Assembly: GCA_963543925.1 (NCBI GenBank)
Contig: CAUUCP010000006.1
Coordinates: 3,957 to 67,956 of the forward strand
Direction of reading: 5' to 3'
Length of the DNA stretch: 64,000 nt
From: Bacteroides_D sp963543925
Lineage (GTDB): Bacteria; Bacteroidota; Bacteroidia; Bacteroidales; CAJPTX01
Program-made: the position numbers and the translations under genes
The notes under the pieces: model-generated
What the model was told of the DNA's origin: nothing
Database searches by the model: none
Seen by the model: only the letters and a program-made list of their open reading frames with translations
In this document: positions 1 through 7,524 of the stretch, in pieces
Position numbering within the stretch: position 1 is the stretch's first letter
Layout: every line of letters starts with the position of its first letter

Positions 1-1
1 T

Positions 2-757
2 TCGGTGCTTATGCTGGCGGGGATTCGCGAGATTTTGCTCATCTCTACGCCGAACGACCTCCCGCTCTTTCAACGCCTCTTGGGCGACGGGAGCGATTAC
101 GGTATTCAGCTCTCCTATGCCGAACAGCCGCGTCCAGAGGGGTTGGCACAGGCTTTTATCATAGGACGGAACTTTGTGGGGCGGGACAGTGTCGCCCTCA
201 TCTTGGGAGATAATCTCTTTTACGGACAAGGTTTTAGTGCAATACTCCGCCAAGCGGTGGAACGTACCAATAAGGGGCTCGCCTCCATCTTCGGCTTTTG
301 GGTCAACGAGCCAGAACGTTATGGTGTTGCAGAGTTTGACGACAAGGGAAACGTCCTGGGGATTGAGGAAAAACCCATTGTACCGAAAAGCCACTACGCC
401 GTCGTGGGACTCTACTTTTATCCGAACTCTGTACTCGACATCGCAGCGGAGGTCACGCCCTCCGCGCGTGGAGAATTGGAGATCACCTCGGTAAACCAAG
501 CCTACGTAGCTCGGGGCGAACTCCATTTGACACAACTGGGGCGCGGATTTGCATGGCTCGACACGGGGACACACGACTCTCTCCTCGACGCTGCTGACTT
601 TATTGCTGCTATCCAGCGACGACAGGGGCTGATGGTTGCCTGCCTCGAAGAGGTCGCCTACCGACAGGGATGGATCGAGCGAGAACATATCCTGCGGCGT
701 GCAGCGCAGATGACGAACAACGCCTATGGGAAATACCTTCTTCAATTGCTAAAGTAA
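2..757 (+). CDS. rfbA: Glucose-1-phosphate thymidylyltransferase, 5' end cut by window
   Basis: Makes dTDP-glucose from glucose-1-phosphate and dTTP, the first step towards dTDP-rhamnose and related sugars for surface polysaccharide. The frame is open from base 2 (S-V-L-M-L-A-G-I), which matches the family about 40 residues in, so the GG-G-RL nucleotide-binding start lies upstream of the window. Visible family features are the ILGDNLFYG segment, the GIEEKP segment, VGLYFY and the WLDTGTHDSLLDA block. The stop codon overlaps the start of rfbB in a TAATG arrangement, which implies translational coupling. Identity follows from family motifs and from the neighbour; very sure. Confidence 0.95.
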   Translation, partial: SVLMLAGIREILLISTPNDLPLFQRLLGDGSDYGIQLSYAEQPRPEGLAQAFIIGRNFVGRDSVALILGDNLFYGQGFSAILRQAVERTNKGLASIFGFWVNEPERYGVAEFDDKGNVLGIEEKPIVPKSHYAVVGLYFYPNSVLDIAAEVTPSARGELEITSVNQAYVARGELHLTQLGRGFAWLDTGTHDSLLDAADFIAAIQRRQGLMVACLEEVAYRQGWIEREHILRRAAQMTNNAYGKYLLQLLK

Positions 758-1746
758 TGCCTACGATCTTCGTGACGGGCGGAGCTGGTTTCATCGGTTC
801 GAACCTCCTGCTGCACCTCGTGCCTCGTTACCCCGATACGCTGTTTGTGAACCTTGATAAGCTTACCTATGCGGGAAATCTAGACAACCTCCGCGAAGTA
901 GAGCATGCACCAAACTACCGCTTCGAACAGGTGGATATCTGTGCTCTCGAGGCGCTACGTCGTCTCTTTGCACATTATCAACCCGAGGGGGTGATTCATT
1001 TGGCTGCCGAGAGCCACGTCGATCGCTCGATAGCGTCTCCGTTTGCCTTCGTAGAAACGAATGTCTTTGGGACGCTCAATCTGTTGCAATGTGCGAAGGA
1101 GGCGTGGGAAGGTGCTTATGAAGGACATCGGTTCTACCACATCTCGACCGACGAGGTCTACGGGGCACTCGCGTTGGATGGTAGCCCCTTCCACGAGCTC
1201 AATCGTTACGACCCCCATTCTCCTTATTCGGCAAGTAAGGCGAGTAGCGACCACTTCGTTCATGCCTATGCCGACACCTATGGGCTTCCTATTCTGATCT
1301 CCCACTGTTCCAACAATTATGGACCACGGCAGTACCAAGAGAAGTTGATTCCGCTGGTCATAGATCGTATCGTTCACTCGCAACCTATCCCCGTCTATGG
1401 AAAGGGGGAGAATATCCGGGATTGGCTCTTTGTAGAAGATCACGTAAGCGCCATAAAGGCAATTTATACGCACGGAACGGTCGGGGAGGTGTACAATATC
1501 GGAGGAGGCTTTGAAACGACGAATTTGAGTATTGTACGCACGCTTGTGGGGCTAGTTGATGAGCGTCTGGGACGCCCCGTGGGTACGAGTCTTTCGCTTA
1601 TCCAGTTCGTCGCCGACCGTTTGGGGCATGACTTCCGCTATGCGATAGATGCATCGAAGATTCGGAATTGCCTCGGGTGGATGCCAAAAACGTCGTTCGA
1701 AGAGGGGATTCGAACCACAGTAGACTGGTATCTAGCACGACGCTAG
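757..1746 (+). CDS. rfbB: dTDP-glucose 4,6-dehydratase
   Basis: NAD-dependent extended short-chain dehydrogenase that converts dTDP-glucose to dTDP-4-keto-6-deoxyglucose in the cytoplasm. The Rossmann glycine motif GGAGFIGSN is at residues 7-15, STDEVYG supplies the catalytic Thr-Asp-Glu, and YSASKASSDH holds the Tyr-xxx-Lys pair. I chose the ATG at 757, inside the TAATG overlap with rfbA, because the Rossmann fold starts directly there; the frame remains open further upstream to 670 but that part overlaps rfbA and has no family match. The length, 329 residues, is a little below the usual 340-360. No rfbC or rfbD is present nearby. Confidence 0.95.
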   Translation: MPTIFVTGGAGFIGSNLLLHLVPRYPDTLFVNLDKLTYAGNLDNLREVEHAPNYRFEQVDICALEALRRLFAHYQPEGVIHLAAESHVDRSIASPFAFVETNVFGTLNLLQCAKEAWEGAYEGHRFYHISTDEVYGALALDGSPFHELNRYDPHSPYSASKASSDHFVHAYADTYGLPILISHCSNNYGPRQYQEKLIPLVIDRIVHSQPIPVYGKGENIRDWLFVEDHVSAIKAIYTHGTVGEVYNIGGGFETTNLSIVRTLVGLVDERLGRPVGTSLSLIQFVADRLGHDFRYAIDASKIRNCLGWMPKTSFEEGIRTTVDWYLARR

Positions 1747-1758
1747 GTCGCTAGCTAT

Positions 1759-2442
1759 TTATTCGGCATAGCGCGGTCTGACCTCCTTTTTGGTAGGGAG
1801 GTCTACGGTCATCTCCAGGTCGGTATTGATCTCGGTGGGTTCTATCTCGCGTAGGGTATAGTTTCTGGTCACGACGTAGTTCCCTTGTATGCGCTGGATG
1901 TGATCTAGGACTGCCTTGGCGTGCGAGCGTACGTTGGAGCAGTCGAGAATCTCTATCTGATTCTTGCTGCTATTAAGTCGCTCTTCACATTCTTGAATGA
2001 GCGTTGTGAGGTAATCTTCCTGCATTTGTCGCGTCTGTCGGAGTACAAGGAACGTATCTGCGAACTCTACTTTGTACATCGGTATGAGCGAGAAACAACC
2101 TTGGGAGATATAGAGGGTATTCCCGCGGATGGTCCAGCGCCCGTCGATCTTATTCCCTGGAATATACCCCCATTTTTCGCGTATGAAGGGGTAATAGCTC
2201 ATCCGTCCGTCATTTCGGAAGGAAAAGATGGTATGTGTGGCGGCGTCGCTGGAGAGAAATTTCATACTCTTGGTGTACTCCTCTACGGGAATCCCTTCGA
2301 CTACTGGGAGACGTTTCGAAACCCATACCCCGGGGAGTTGATGCCTATATTTTGTCTCGTTGTCCGTATTGTATACGCAGGCGATAACGAAGATACTAAA
2401 GCTCGCCATGAGCAAGAGGTTGGGTAGGTCTAGTTTTTTCAT
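1759..2442 (-). CDS. Putative lipoprotein, lipocalin-like
   Basis: 227 residues. The N-terminus has a charged start (MKKLD), a hydrophobic stretch and an IAC lipobox-like end at about residues 19-22, which suggests lipid anchoring in the envelope. A GVWVSK segment after the signal, followed by alternating beta-like stretches (GRWTIRGNTLYIS), recalls the G-x-W start of Bacteroidota lipocalin-like domains, but that is a weak resemblance. It is encoded opposite to its polysaccharide-gene neighbours. The start codon lies inside a strong inverted repeat (see 2440-2475). Function unknown. Confidence 0.75.
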   Translation of the reverse strand: MKKLDLPNLLLMASFSIFVIACVYNTDNETKYRHQLPGVWVSKRLPVVEGIPVEEYTKSMKFLSSDAATHTIFSFRNDGRMSYYPFIREKWGYIPGNKIDGRWTIRGNTLYISQGCFSLIPMYKVEFADTFLVLRQTRQMQEDYLTTLIQECEERLNSSKNQIEILDCSNVRSHAKAVLDHIQRIQGNYVVTRNYTLREIEPTEINTDLEMTVDLPTKKEVRPRYAE

Positions 2443-2475
2443 CTTTCGTTAGAGTTGGCTCTAACTCCGAAGATG
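2440..2475 (-). promoter_or_regulatory. Inverted repeat covering the start codon of the 1759-2442 gene
   Basis: The left arm CATCTTTCGTTAGAG (2440-2454) and right arm CTCTAACTCCGAAGATG (2459-2475) pair with a TTGG loop and a small bulge. The left arm includes the complement of the ATG start codon, so in the mRNA the start would sit in the base of a hairpin. Translational control is inference. Confidence 0.5.
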
Positions 2476-2588
2476 GCGCGACGAAGTCAAGAGAGTTCTT
2501 TCTAGCGTATACGAACACCGAAGGAATTTGTTTTTCTCTTTCCGGTCTGCTTCGCATTTGGAAGCCTAGGGCATACTGCCAGATTCGC

Positions 2589-2596
2589 TACCTTTG
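2589..2596 (+). promoter_or_regulatory. -7 promoter box (TACCTTTG) for the glycosyltransferase gene
   Basis: Matches the Bacteroidota consensus TAnnTTTG and lies 29 bases before the ATG at 2625. No convincing -33 element was assigned. Confidence 0.5.
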
Positions 2597-2624
2597 GGGG
2601 GAAATATATTAGGAAAGGCGATAG

Positions 2625-3446
2625 ATGGAGCGCGGAAAAATAGCGGTGGTGATTCACACCTTAAATGCAGAACAGTATCTCGAACGCGTGCTACGTTCTG
2701 TAAAGGGATTTGAACAAATCGTCGTCTGTGATATGGAGAGCACCGATGCGACCCTTGCTATCGCCCAGCGTTACGGGTGCAAGATCCTAACACACCCCCC
2801 TGCGGGGTGCGCTGAGCCAGCGCGCAATTTCGCCATTCAGAGTGCCGACGCCGAGTGGGTCTTTGTGGTCGATGCCGACGAGTTGGTGCCCCCTGCACTG
2901 AGCGCCTATCTTAGGGCACATATACAGAAGGATAATCCAGAGGAAGGGGTGCGTATCCCTCGCAAAAACTATTTCTTGGGCCAATGGATGCACAATGACT
3001 ACCCGGACTATACGTGTCGTTTCTTCCGACGCGACTGTGTCTACTGGCCACCCTACGTTAATACGCAACCCGAGATTAAGGGACGTGTCCTCACCATACC
3101 CGCTGCCCGCAGAGATCTCGCCTTTATCCATCTGATCAATCCCTCGGTAAGCTTGCGTTTGCAAAAGATGGATCGCTATACCGACCACGAGGTGGAGCGA
3201 AGAAAGCGGGAACGCGTCTCCTGGTTCAAGCTTCTCTTTGCGCCCTGGTTTCGCTTCTTCAAAGCCTATTGGATGAAAGGAGGATTCCGCGAAGGACGTG
3301 CGGGCTATATCCACGCCAAACTGCAGGGAATGTACAAGTTCGCTACACTCGCAAAGCTCTACGAGGCGCAGCACACCCTATCCCCAGATCCCGAATTACA
3401 AGCTTTTTCCGAAGACTCCTCGTCGCCAACGGACACTGTCCGCTAA
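2625..3446 (+). CDS. Family 2 glycosyltransferase (WaaE/KdtX-like)
   Basis: 273 residues. GT-A fold enzyme that transfers a sugar from a nucleotide-sugar donor, probably to lipopolysaccharide core or another surface glycan at the inner face of the membrane. VVIHTLNAEQYLERVL at the N-terminus and the CDMESTDAT segment are the donor-binding part; VVDADELV at about residues 83-90 is the metal-binding D-x-D-E signature of the WaaE-type subgroup. The C-terminal third is basic and aromatic (FAPWFRFFKAYWMKGG), as in membrane-associated members of this group. It sits between rfbAB and manC. Acceptor and sugar cannot be told from sequence. Confidence 0.85.
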   Translation: MERGKIAVVIHTLNAEQYLERVLRSVKGFEQIVVCDMESTDATLAIAQRYGCKILTHPPAGCAEPARNFAIQSADAEWVFVVDADELVPPALSAYLRAHIQKDNPEEGVRIPRKNYFLGQWMHNDYPDYTCRFFRRDCVYWPPYVNTQPEIKGRVLTIPAARRDLAFIHLINPSVSLRLQKMDRYTDHEVERRKRERVSWFKLLFAPWFRFFKAYWMKGGFREGRAGYIHAKLQGMYKFATLAKLYEAQHTLSPDPELQAFSEDSSSPTDTVR

Positions 3447-3472
3447 TTCCTTTTTCTTAAGATACGAAAACG

Positions 3473-4549
3473 ATGCCAGAGGAACTCTACGTGGTGATCA
3501 TGGCGGGCGGGGGCGGGTTGCGTCTCTGGCCAGCAAGTACAAAGCAACACCCCAAGCAATTCTTGGATCTCTTGGGCGGAGGGCGTACCCTCCTTCAGAG
3601 CACCTTTGACCGAGCCGTGCGCCTCACCCCTGCCACGCAGGTGCTGGTCGTCACTGCAGCGGAGTATGTATCTGCGGTGCATGACCAGCTGCCAGACCTC
3701 CCCGAGGCGAATATCTTGGGAGAGCCACGAAAGTGCAATACTGCCCCCTGTCTGGCACTCGCCGCCTTGTGGATCGAGCAGCGCTTCGGAGCACGCCTCG
3801 ATAGTGCTACCATGCTTGTACTCTCGAGCGACCATCATATCCCCGACCTCGACGCCTTTACACAGAGTGTCCAGCGCGCACTCCAGCATACCACCATACA
3901 CCCCGAGGCGCTCATTACCTTTGGATTGCAGCCTACGAGACCCGAAACGGGCTACGGTTACATAGAGGTGACGGGCGGGGGAGAAAACGTGGAAAAAGTA
4001 CGCTGTTTTAGAGAGAAGCCTAATTTAGCGACAGCACAAGCCTATTGTGCCGATGGACAACACCTCTGGAATAGTGGGATCTTTGTCTGGCGCGTGGCTG
4101 CCCTGTTACACGCCGTAGAGCGTTTCCTACCACAGGTATACGAGGCATTACTCCCATTACGAAAAAGCGCGCTGTGGACGGAAACGCTCCCCGATGCCTA
4201 TGCCACTTGCCAAGAGGTCTCGATAGACACTGGAGTCCTCGAGCGTTCGACAGAGGTCTATGTCGTACGCGCAAGCTTCCCTTGGTCAGATCTCGGGGCA
4301 TGGAGCTCCATTGCTCACTATATGTCAGAAGACGAGACACAGAATGCACGACAGGGAGACCTTCTCCTCCGCGATGCCCACCACAACATCCTTCATATCG
4401 AAAAAGGGAAATTCCTAGCAGCTATCGGGCTCGAGGGCTACGTGGTCGCATGCCATGGAAACGCAATACTCATCTGTCCCGTAGAGCGAGAACAGGAGAT
4501 CCGAGAGCTGGTAAAGGAGGTCGAAAAAAGTTACCCCGAGTACGTTTAA
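3473..4549 (+). CDS. manC: Mannose-1-phosphate guanylyltransferase
   Basis: Makes GDP-mannose from mannose-1-phosphate and GTP for surface glycans. 358 residues, the usual length for the single-domain form without the isomerase half. The N-terminal AGGGGLRLWPAS is a variant of the G-G-x-G-T-R-L-W-P pyrophosphorylase loop (Leu instead of Thr), LSSDHHI corresponds to the usual P-A-D-H-x-I, FREKP is the sugar-phosphate loop and NSGIFVWR is conserved. It follows the glycosyltransferase by 26 bases. The reaction is clear; the pathway it serves is inferred from the neighbours. Confidence 0.93.
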   Translation: MPEELYVVIMAGGGGLRLWPASTKQHPKQFLDLLGGGRTLLQSTFDRAVRLTPATQVLVVTAAEYVSAVHDQLPDLPEANILGEPRKCNTAPCLALAALWIEQRFGARLDSATMLVLSSDHHIPDLDAFTQSVQRALQHTTIHPEALITFGLQPTRPETGYGYIEVTGGGENVEKVRCFREKPNLATAQAYCADGQHLWNSGIFVWRVAALLHAVERFLPQVYEALLPLRKSALWTETLPDAYATCQEVSIDTGVLERSTEVYVVRASFPWSDLGAWSSIAHYMSEDETQNARQGDLLLRDAHHNILHIEKGKFLAAIGLEGYVVACHGNAILICPVEREQEIRELVKEVEKSYPEYV

Positions 4550-4579
4550 CCCAAACCTATCATACTAAATTATCGAGCG

Positions 4580-5666
4580 ATGCAGATTACCGCCGACATG
4601 GTCGCCGCCCTCGATCAGCGCGTCCTTGCGCTGGGGAGGCATCTTTGACATCCCTGGAAAACGAGAAGCACTCCTCCGCGAGCGAGAACTGACCACTCTA
4701 GACGGATTTTGGGACGATAGCAAGGCCGCTGAACAACAGCTCCGAAAGGTCGCAGCTATCGATAGTTGGATACAACAATTCGATCGCGTGGCAAAGGCTA
4801 CCGAAGACTTTAACGTCCTATACGACTTCTATAAGGCTGGAGATAGCTCCGAAGAGGAAATAGAAGCCGCATACAACGAAACCGTGCAAGCTATCGAAGA
4901 GCTAGAGCTACGTCAAATGCTCGGAAAAACAGAGGACGCCCTAGGCGCGATCCTCAAGATCAACTCCGGAGCTGGGGGCACCGAAAGCATGGACTGGGCC
5001 ATGATGCTCATGCGGATGTATCAACACTGGGCAGAGCACAACGGATATTCCTACAAAATCGCAGACTTACAGGAGGGAGAAGAAGCGGGGATAAAGTCCG
5101 TCACCATGGAAATCGTGGGGGAAATGGCATACGGATACCTCAAGGGGGAAAACGGTGTACACCGTCTCGTGCGAATCTCCCCCTTCGATGCCAATGCCAG
5201 ACGACACACCTCCTTCGCTTCCGTATTTGTCGCACCCGCTATAGACGAGACTATCGAGATCATCGTCAACCCTTCCGAGATTAAGTGGGATACCTACCGA
5301 TCCTCAGGCGCGGGGGGACAGAATGTCAATAAGGTGGAAACGGGCGTACGACTCTACCATATCCCCACGGGGATCGTCGTCGAAAATACCGAGACGCGCT
5401 CCCAACTCCAGAACCGAGAAAATGCCATGCGCCTCTTGAAGTCCCACCTCTACGAACTAGAATTACGCAAGCGTGAGGAAGAAAAACGTAGAATTGAAGG
5501 CTCAAAGAAAAAGATTGAATGGGGAAGTCAGATCCGAAACTACGTCATGCAACCCTACCGATTGGTAAAGGATCTTCGCACGAATTACGAGACCTCCGAT
5601 GTACAAGGGGTATTAGACGGAGGGCTGAACCCATTCATCAAAGAATATCTCTTGCAGGGACTTTGA
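4580..5666 (+). CDS. prfB: Peptide chain release factor 2, with programmed +1 frameshift
   Basis: Releases finished peptides at UGA and UAA. The zero frame starts at ATG 4580 and runs 22 codons to an in-frame TGA at 4646-4648 in the context CTT TGA C; a GGGAGG Shine-Dalgarno-like element lies 3 bases before the CTT. A +1 shift continues with GAC (4647) as D-I-P-G-K, exactly the family sequence, and gives about 361 residues. SPFDANARRHTS and the catalytic GAGGQNVNKVET loop (GGQ) mark it as RF2, with the SPF tripeptide for UGA reading. Low RF2 should favour the shift, an autoregulatory loop known from other bacteria. A MITE starts 7 bases after the stop. Confidence 0.97.
4634..4649 (+). promoter_or_regulatory. 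prfB frameshift signal
   Basis: GGGAGG, a 3-base spacer CAT, then the slippery CTT followed by the TGA stop and C. This is the same layout as the well-studied enteric signal (AGGGGG TAT CTT TGA C). Confidence 0.93.
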
Positions 5667-5673
5667 CAAACAG

Positions 5674-6038
5674 GATACTGTCCTAAAAGAGTGTGTAAGC
5701 ATCACAGCAACGGGGGAGGAAAAATTGGGGGAAATACCGCTTTATATTTTCCTCAATTCCTTATCCCCAAATAAGGTATGCTAGGAGTACACCAAGGCTA
5801 CACTAACGCTACACGTGCTCTACACGCACTCTACACGTAGCAAATTAGGTAAAATTACCTACTCCAAAATAGCCCATACTCTATACGTATTTCTTTATTC
5901 TAGCACTCTATTATTTAGCTCATCGTATAAAAATAGCGCTTTAGGATTTCCTAAAGTGACAGTAGGCACTATGTGTATAAGGAACGCGCGCTGGGCGGCG
6001 AAATAAGCAGCCTGTAACACCTTGTTTAGGGCAGTATA
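5674..6038 (+). mobile_element. MITE copy A, IS256-like terminal repeats
   Basis: A 365-base non-coding element that starts GATACTGTCCTAAAAGAGTG and ends with an imperfect inverted copy (CACCTTGTTTAGGGCAGTAT). Inside are spaced CTACAC repeats, then a conserved block around GGTAAAATTACCTACTCC and AAAATAGCCCATACTC. The same layout recurs at 53326-53674, 59373-59722 and, inverted, at 21888-22251. A 63-codon open frame within it is shared by copies A and C but has no start signal or known domain. No target-site duplication was recognised. It fills most of the gene-free stretch between prfB and the RRM gene. Confidence 0.8.
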
Positions 6039-6098
6039 CTCCCCATCTGTGGTAGGGACTCCTCCTCCCCTCCCCCCCCACATACACGGCAAAAAGAA

Positions 6099-6128
6099 AC
6101 GGAGCTGATGCTGCAGCACCAACTCCGT
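6099..6128 (-). terminator. Terminator of the RRM protein gene
   Basis: ACGGAG...CTCCGT hairpin with an inner TGCTGCAGCA palindrome; on the minus strand it is followed by TTTCTTTTT. It lies 54 bases after the stop of the minus-strand RRM gene. Confidence 0.75.
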
Positions 6129-6181
6129 GAAAAATTCCTTGATCAAGAGAGCTTGCACAAGGAAAAATGGAGTACAAAGAC

Positions 6182-6466
6182 CTAGCGGTCGCCGTACCCT
6201 CCGCGATGCCCACCTTCGCGAGGTGCGCGTTCCTGTGCCACGTTCACTACTATCGAGCGACCCATCACGTCCGAACCGTTCAGTTCGTTGATGGCACGTT
6301 GCGCCGCCTGATCATCGGGCATCTCTACGAAACCGTAACCCTTGCTACGACCCGTGAGGCGATCCTTGATGATACGGGCATTCTGCACTTCGCCATAGTT
6401 AGAGAACAAAGCGCTCAGTTCGTCTTCTTGGTAACGATAAGGAAGACTTCCAACAAAAATGTTCAT
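6182..6466 (-). CDS. RRM-domain RNA-binding protein
   Basis: 94 residues: a single RNA recognition motif plus a short Gly/Arg-rich tail (EGGHRGGYGDR). IFVGSL at residues 3-8 is RNP2 and SKGYGFVEM at about 41-49 is RNP1, with the aromatic residues that stack on RNA. Small RRM proteins of this layout are common in Bacteroidota and cyanobacteria; in Bacteroides they act as global RNA-binding regulators. It has its own promoter (6500-6507) and terminator, so it is probably monocistronic. Its RNA targets cannot be inferred. Confidence 0.93.
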   Translation of the reverse strand: MNIFVGSLPYRYQEDELSALFSNYGEVQNARIIKDRLTGRSKGYGFVEMPDDQAAQRAINELNGSDVMGRSIVVNVAQERAPREGGHRGGYGDR

Positions 6467-6499
6467 TTCTCAAATAGAACTGTTAATCATACAACGTCC

Positions 6500-6507
6500 C
6501 AAATGTA
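6500..6507 (-). promoter_or_regulatory. -7 promoter box of the RRM gene
   Basis: CAAATGTA on the plus strand reads TACATTTG on the minus strand, a match to TAnnTTTG, 34 bases before the minus-strand ATG. Confidence 0.5.
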
Positions 6508-6660
6508 CGACGGTATTTTGAAACAAACCACAAAGCAGAACACTTTCCTATTACCGAAAGTACAAGGGATATTACTTAAACAGTTAGTTACAAGTTTGTT
6601 GTAAAAAGTTAATGCTGTGAAAGTTTTTCCGCTCCGCTCTGTTTTTAGGCGCTTTTACGC

Positions 6661-6668
6661 TACTTTTG
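6661..6668 (+). promoter_or_regulatory. -7 promoter box (TACTTTTG) for the YggS gene
   Basis: Matches TAnnTTTG about 90 bases before the chosen start at 6758. Confidence 0.45.
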
Positions 6669-6757
6669 TCTCGGAAACTGTTCGCATTTCTGTGCTATGC
6701 ACTATGTAAGTGCGCTGTGTTGCGTTCTGGTACTTTCGTTTTTCAAAATATACCCCG

Positions 6758-7435
6758 ATGATGTCTATAGCTGTTGCCTTAGAAATTTTGCGTAGGGAGA
6801 TCCCTGCAAACGTGACCCTCCTTGCGGTTTCCAAGACGCACCCTGTAGAGGCCGTGCGAGAGGCTTACGCTGCGGGGCAGAGAGCGTTTGGTGAAAATAA
6901 GGTCCAGGAGCTCGTCACCAAGGCGCAGACACTCCCCGCAGATATCGAGTGGCACCTGATCGGACACCTACAGACCAACAAGGTCAAAACCCTATTACCA
7001 TTCGTCAGCTTAATCCACTCCGTCGATTCCCTAAAGCTCCTACAAGTCATTGAGAGCGAGAGCGCAAAGCTCGGACGTCGTACCCGGGTCTTACTACAGG
7101 TACACATCGCACAAGAGGATACCAAGTTCGGATTTACCCCAGAGGAGGTCAGAGCCTTTTTCACCACAACCGATTGGAAAGCCTACAGCCACGTAGAGAT
7201 CGCAGGACTCATGGGAATGGCATCAAATACTAACGATCGGGAGCAGGTGCGCCGCGAATTTCATTCCCTAAAAAAGCTTTTTGATGAAGTCAAGGGCGCT
7301 GGTGGACTCCTAGAGTATATCTCCATACTGTCCATGGGGATGTCGGGGGATTATCCCATTGCAATTGCCGAGGGCTCTACCCTCATACGCGTTGGGAGTC
7401 GCATCTTTGGGGAACGGAGTTACACAAAGCACTAA
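6758..7435 (+). CDS. YggS/PROSC-family PLP homeostasis protein
   Basis: 225 residues. Pyridoxal-phosphate-binding alanine-racemase-like barrel that buffers PLP and affects amino-acid balance rather than catalysing a known reaction. AVSKTHP carries the PLP lysine, FGENKVQEL and HLIGHLQTNK are conserved, and SMGMSGDYPIAI and RVGSRIFGER close the PLP phosphate site. The start was set at the MM pair at 6758 because family members begin about 15-20 residues before the PLP lysine strand; the frame stays open to 6710. It stands alone between the RRM gene and porW. Confidence 0.92.
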   Translation: MMSIAVALEILRREIPANVTLLAVSKTHPVEAVREAYAAGQRAFGENKVQELVTKAQTLPADIEWHLIGHLQTNKVKTLLPFVSLIHSVDSLKLLQVIESESAKLGRRTRVLLQVHIAQEDTKFGFTPEEVRAFFTTTDWKAYSHVEIAGLMGMASNTNDREQVRREFHSLKKLFDEVKGAGGLLEYISILSMGMSGDYPIAIAEGSTLIRVGSRIFGERSYTKH

Positions 7436-7509
7436 AGATGACTCTTCACAACGAGTTGGGGCGCGATAGTATACACTTGGGGCTTCTGGCGCGTTACTAG
7501 GGTATTTCA

Positions 7510-7517
7510 TACCTTTG
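7510..7517 (+). promoter_or_regulatory. -7 promoter box (TACCTTTG) for porW
   Basis: Perfect TAnnTTTG box only 7 bases before the ATG at 7525, which would place the transcript start at or next to the start codon. Confidence 0.5.
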
Positions 7518-7524
7518 TCACACA

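Noticed and set aside
5815..6006. Open frame in MITE copy A that is also present in copy C (59398-59769) and partly in B, with a shared KITYSKIAHTLYVFLY-like stretch
   Set aside because: It lies entirely inside the element, has no ribosome-binding site or domain, is cut in copy B and lost in copy D. The likeness follows from the DNA repeat itself.
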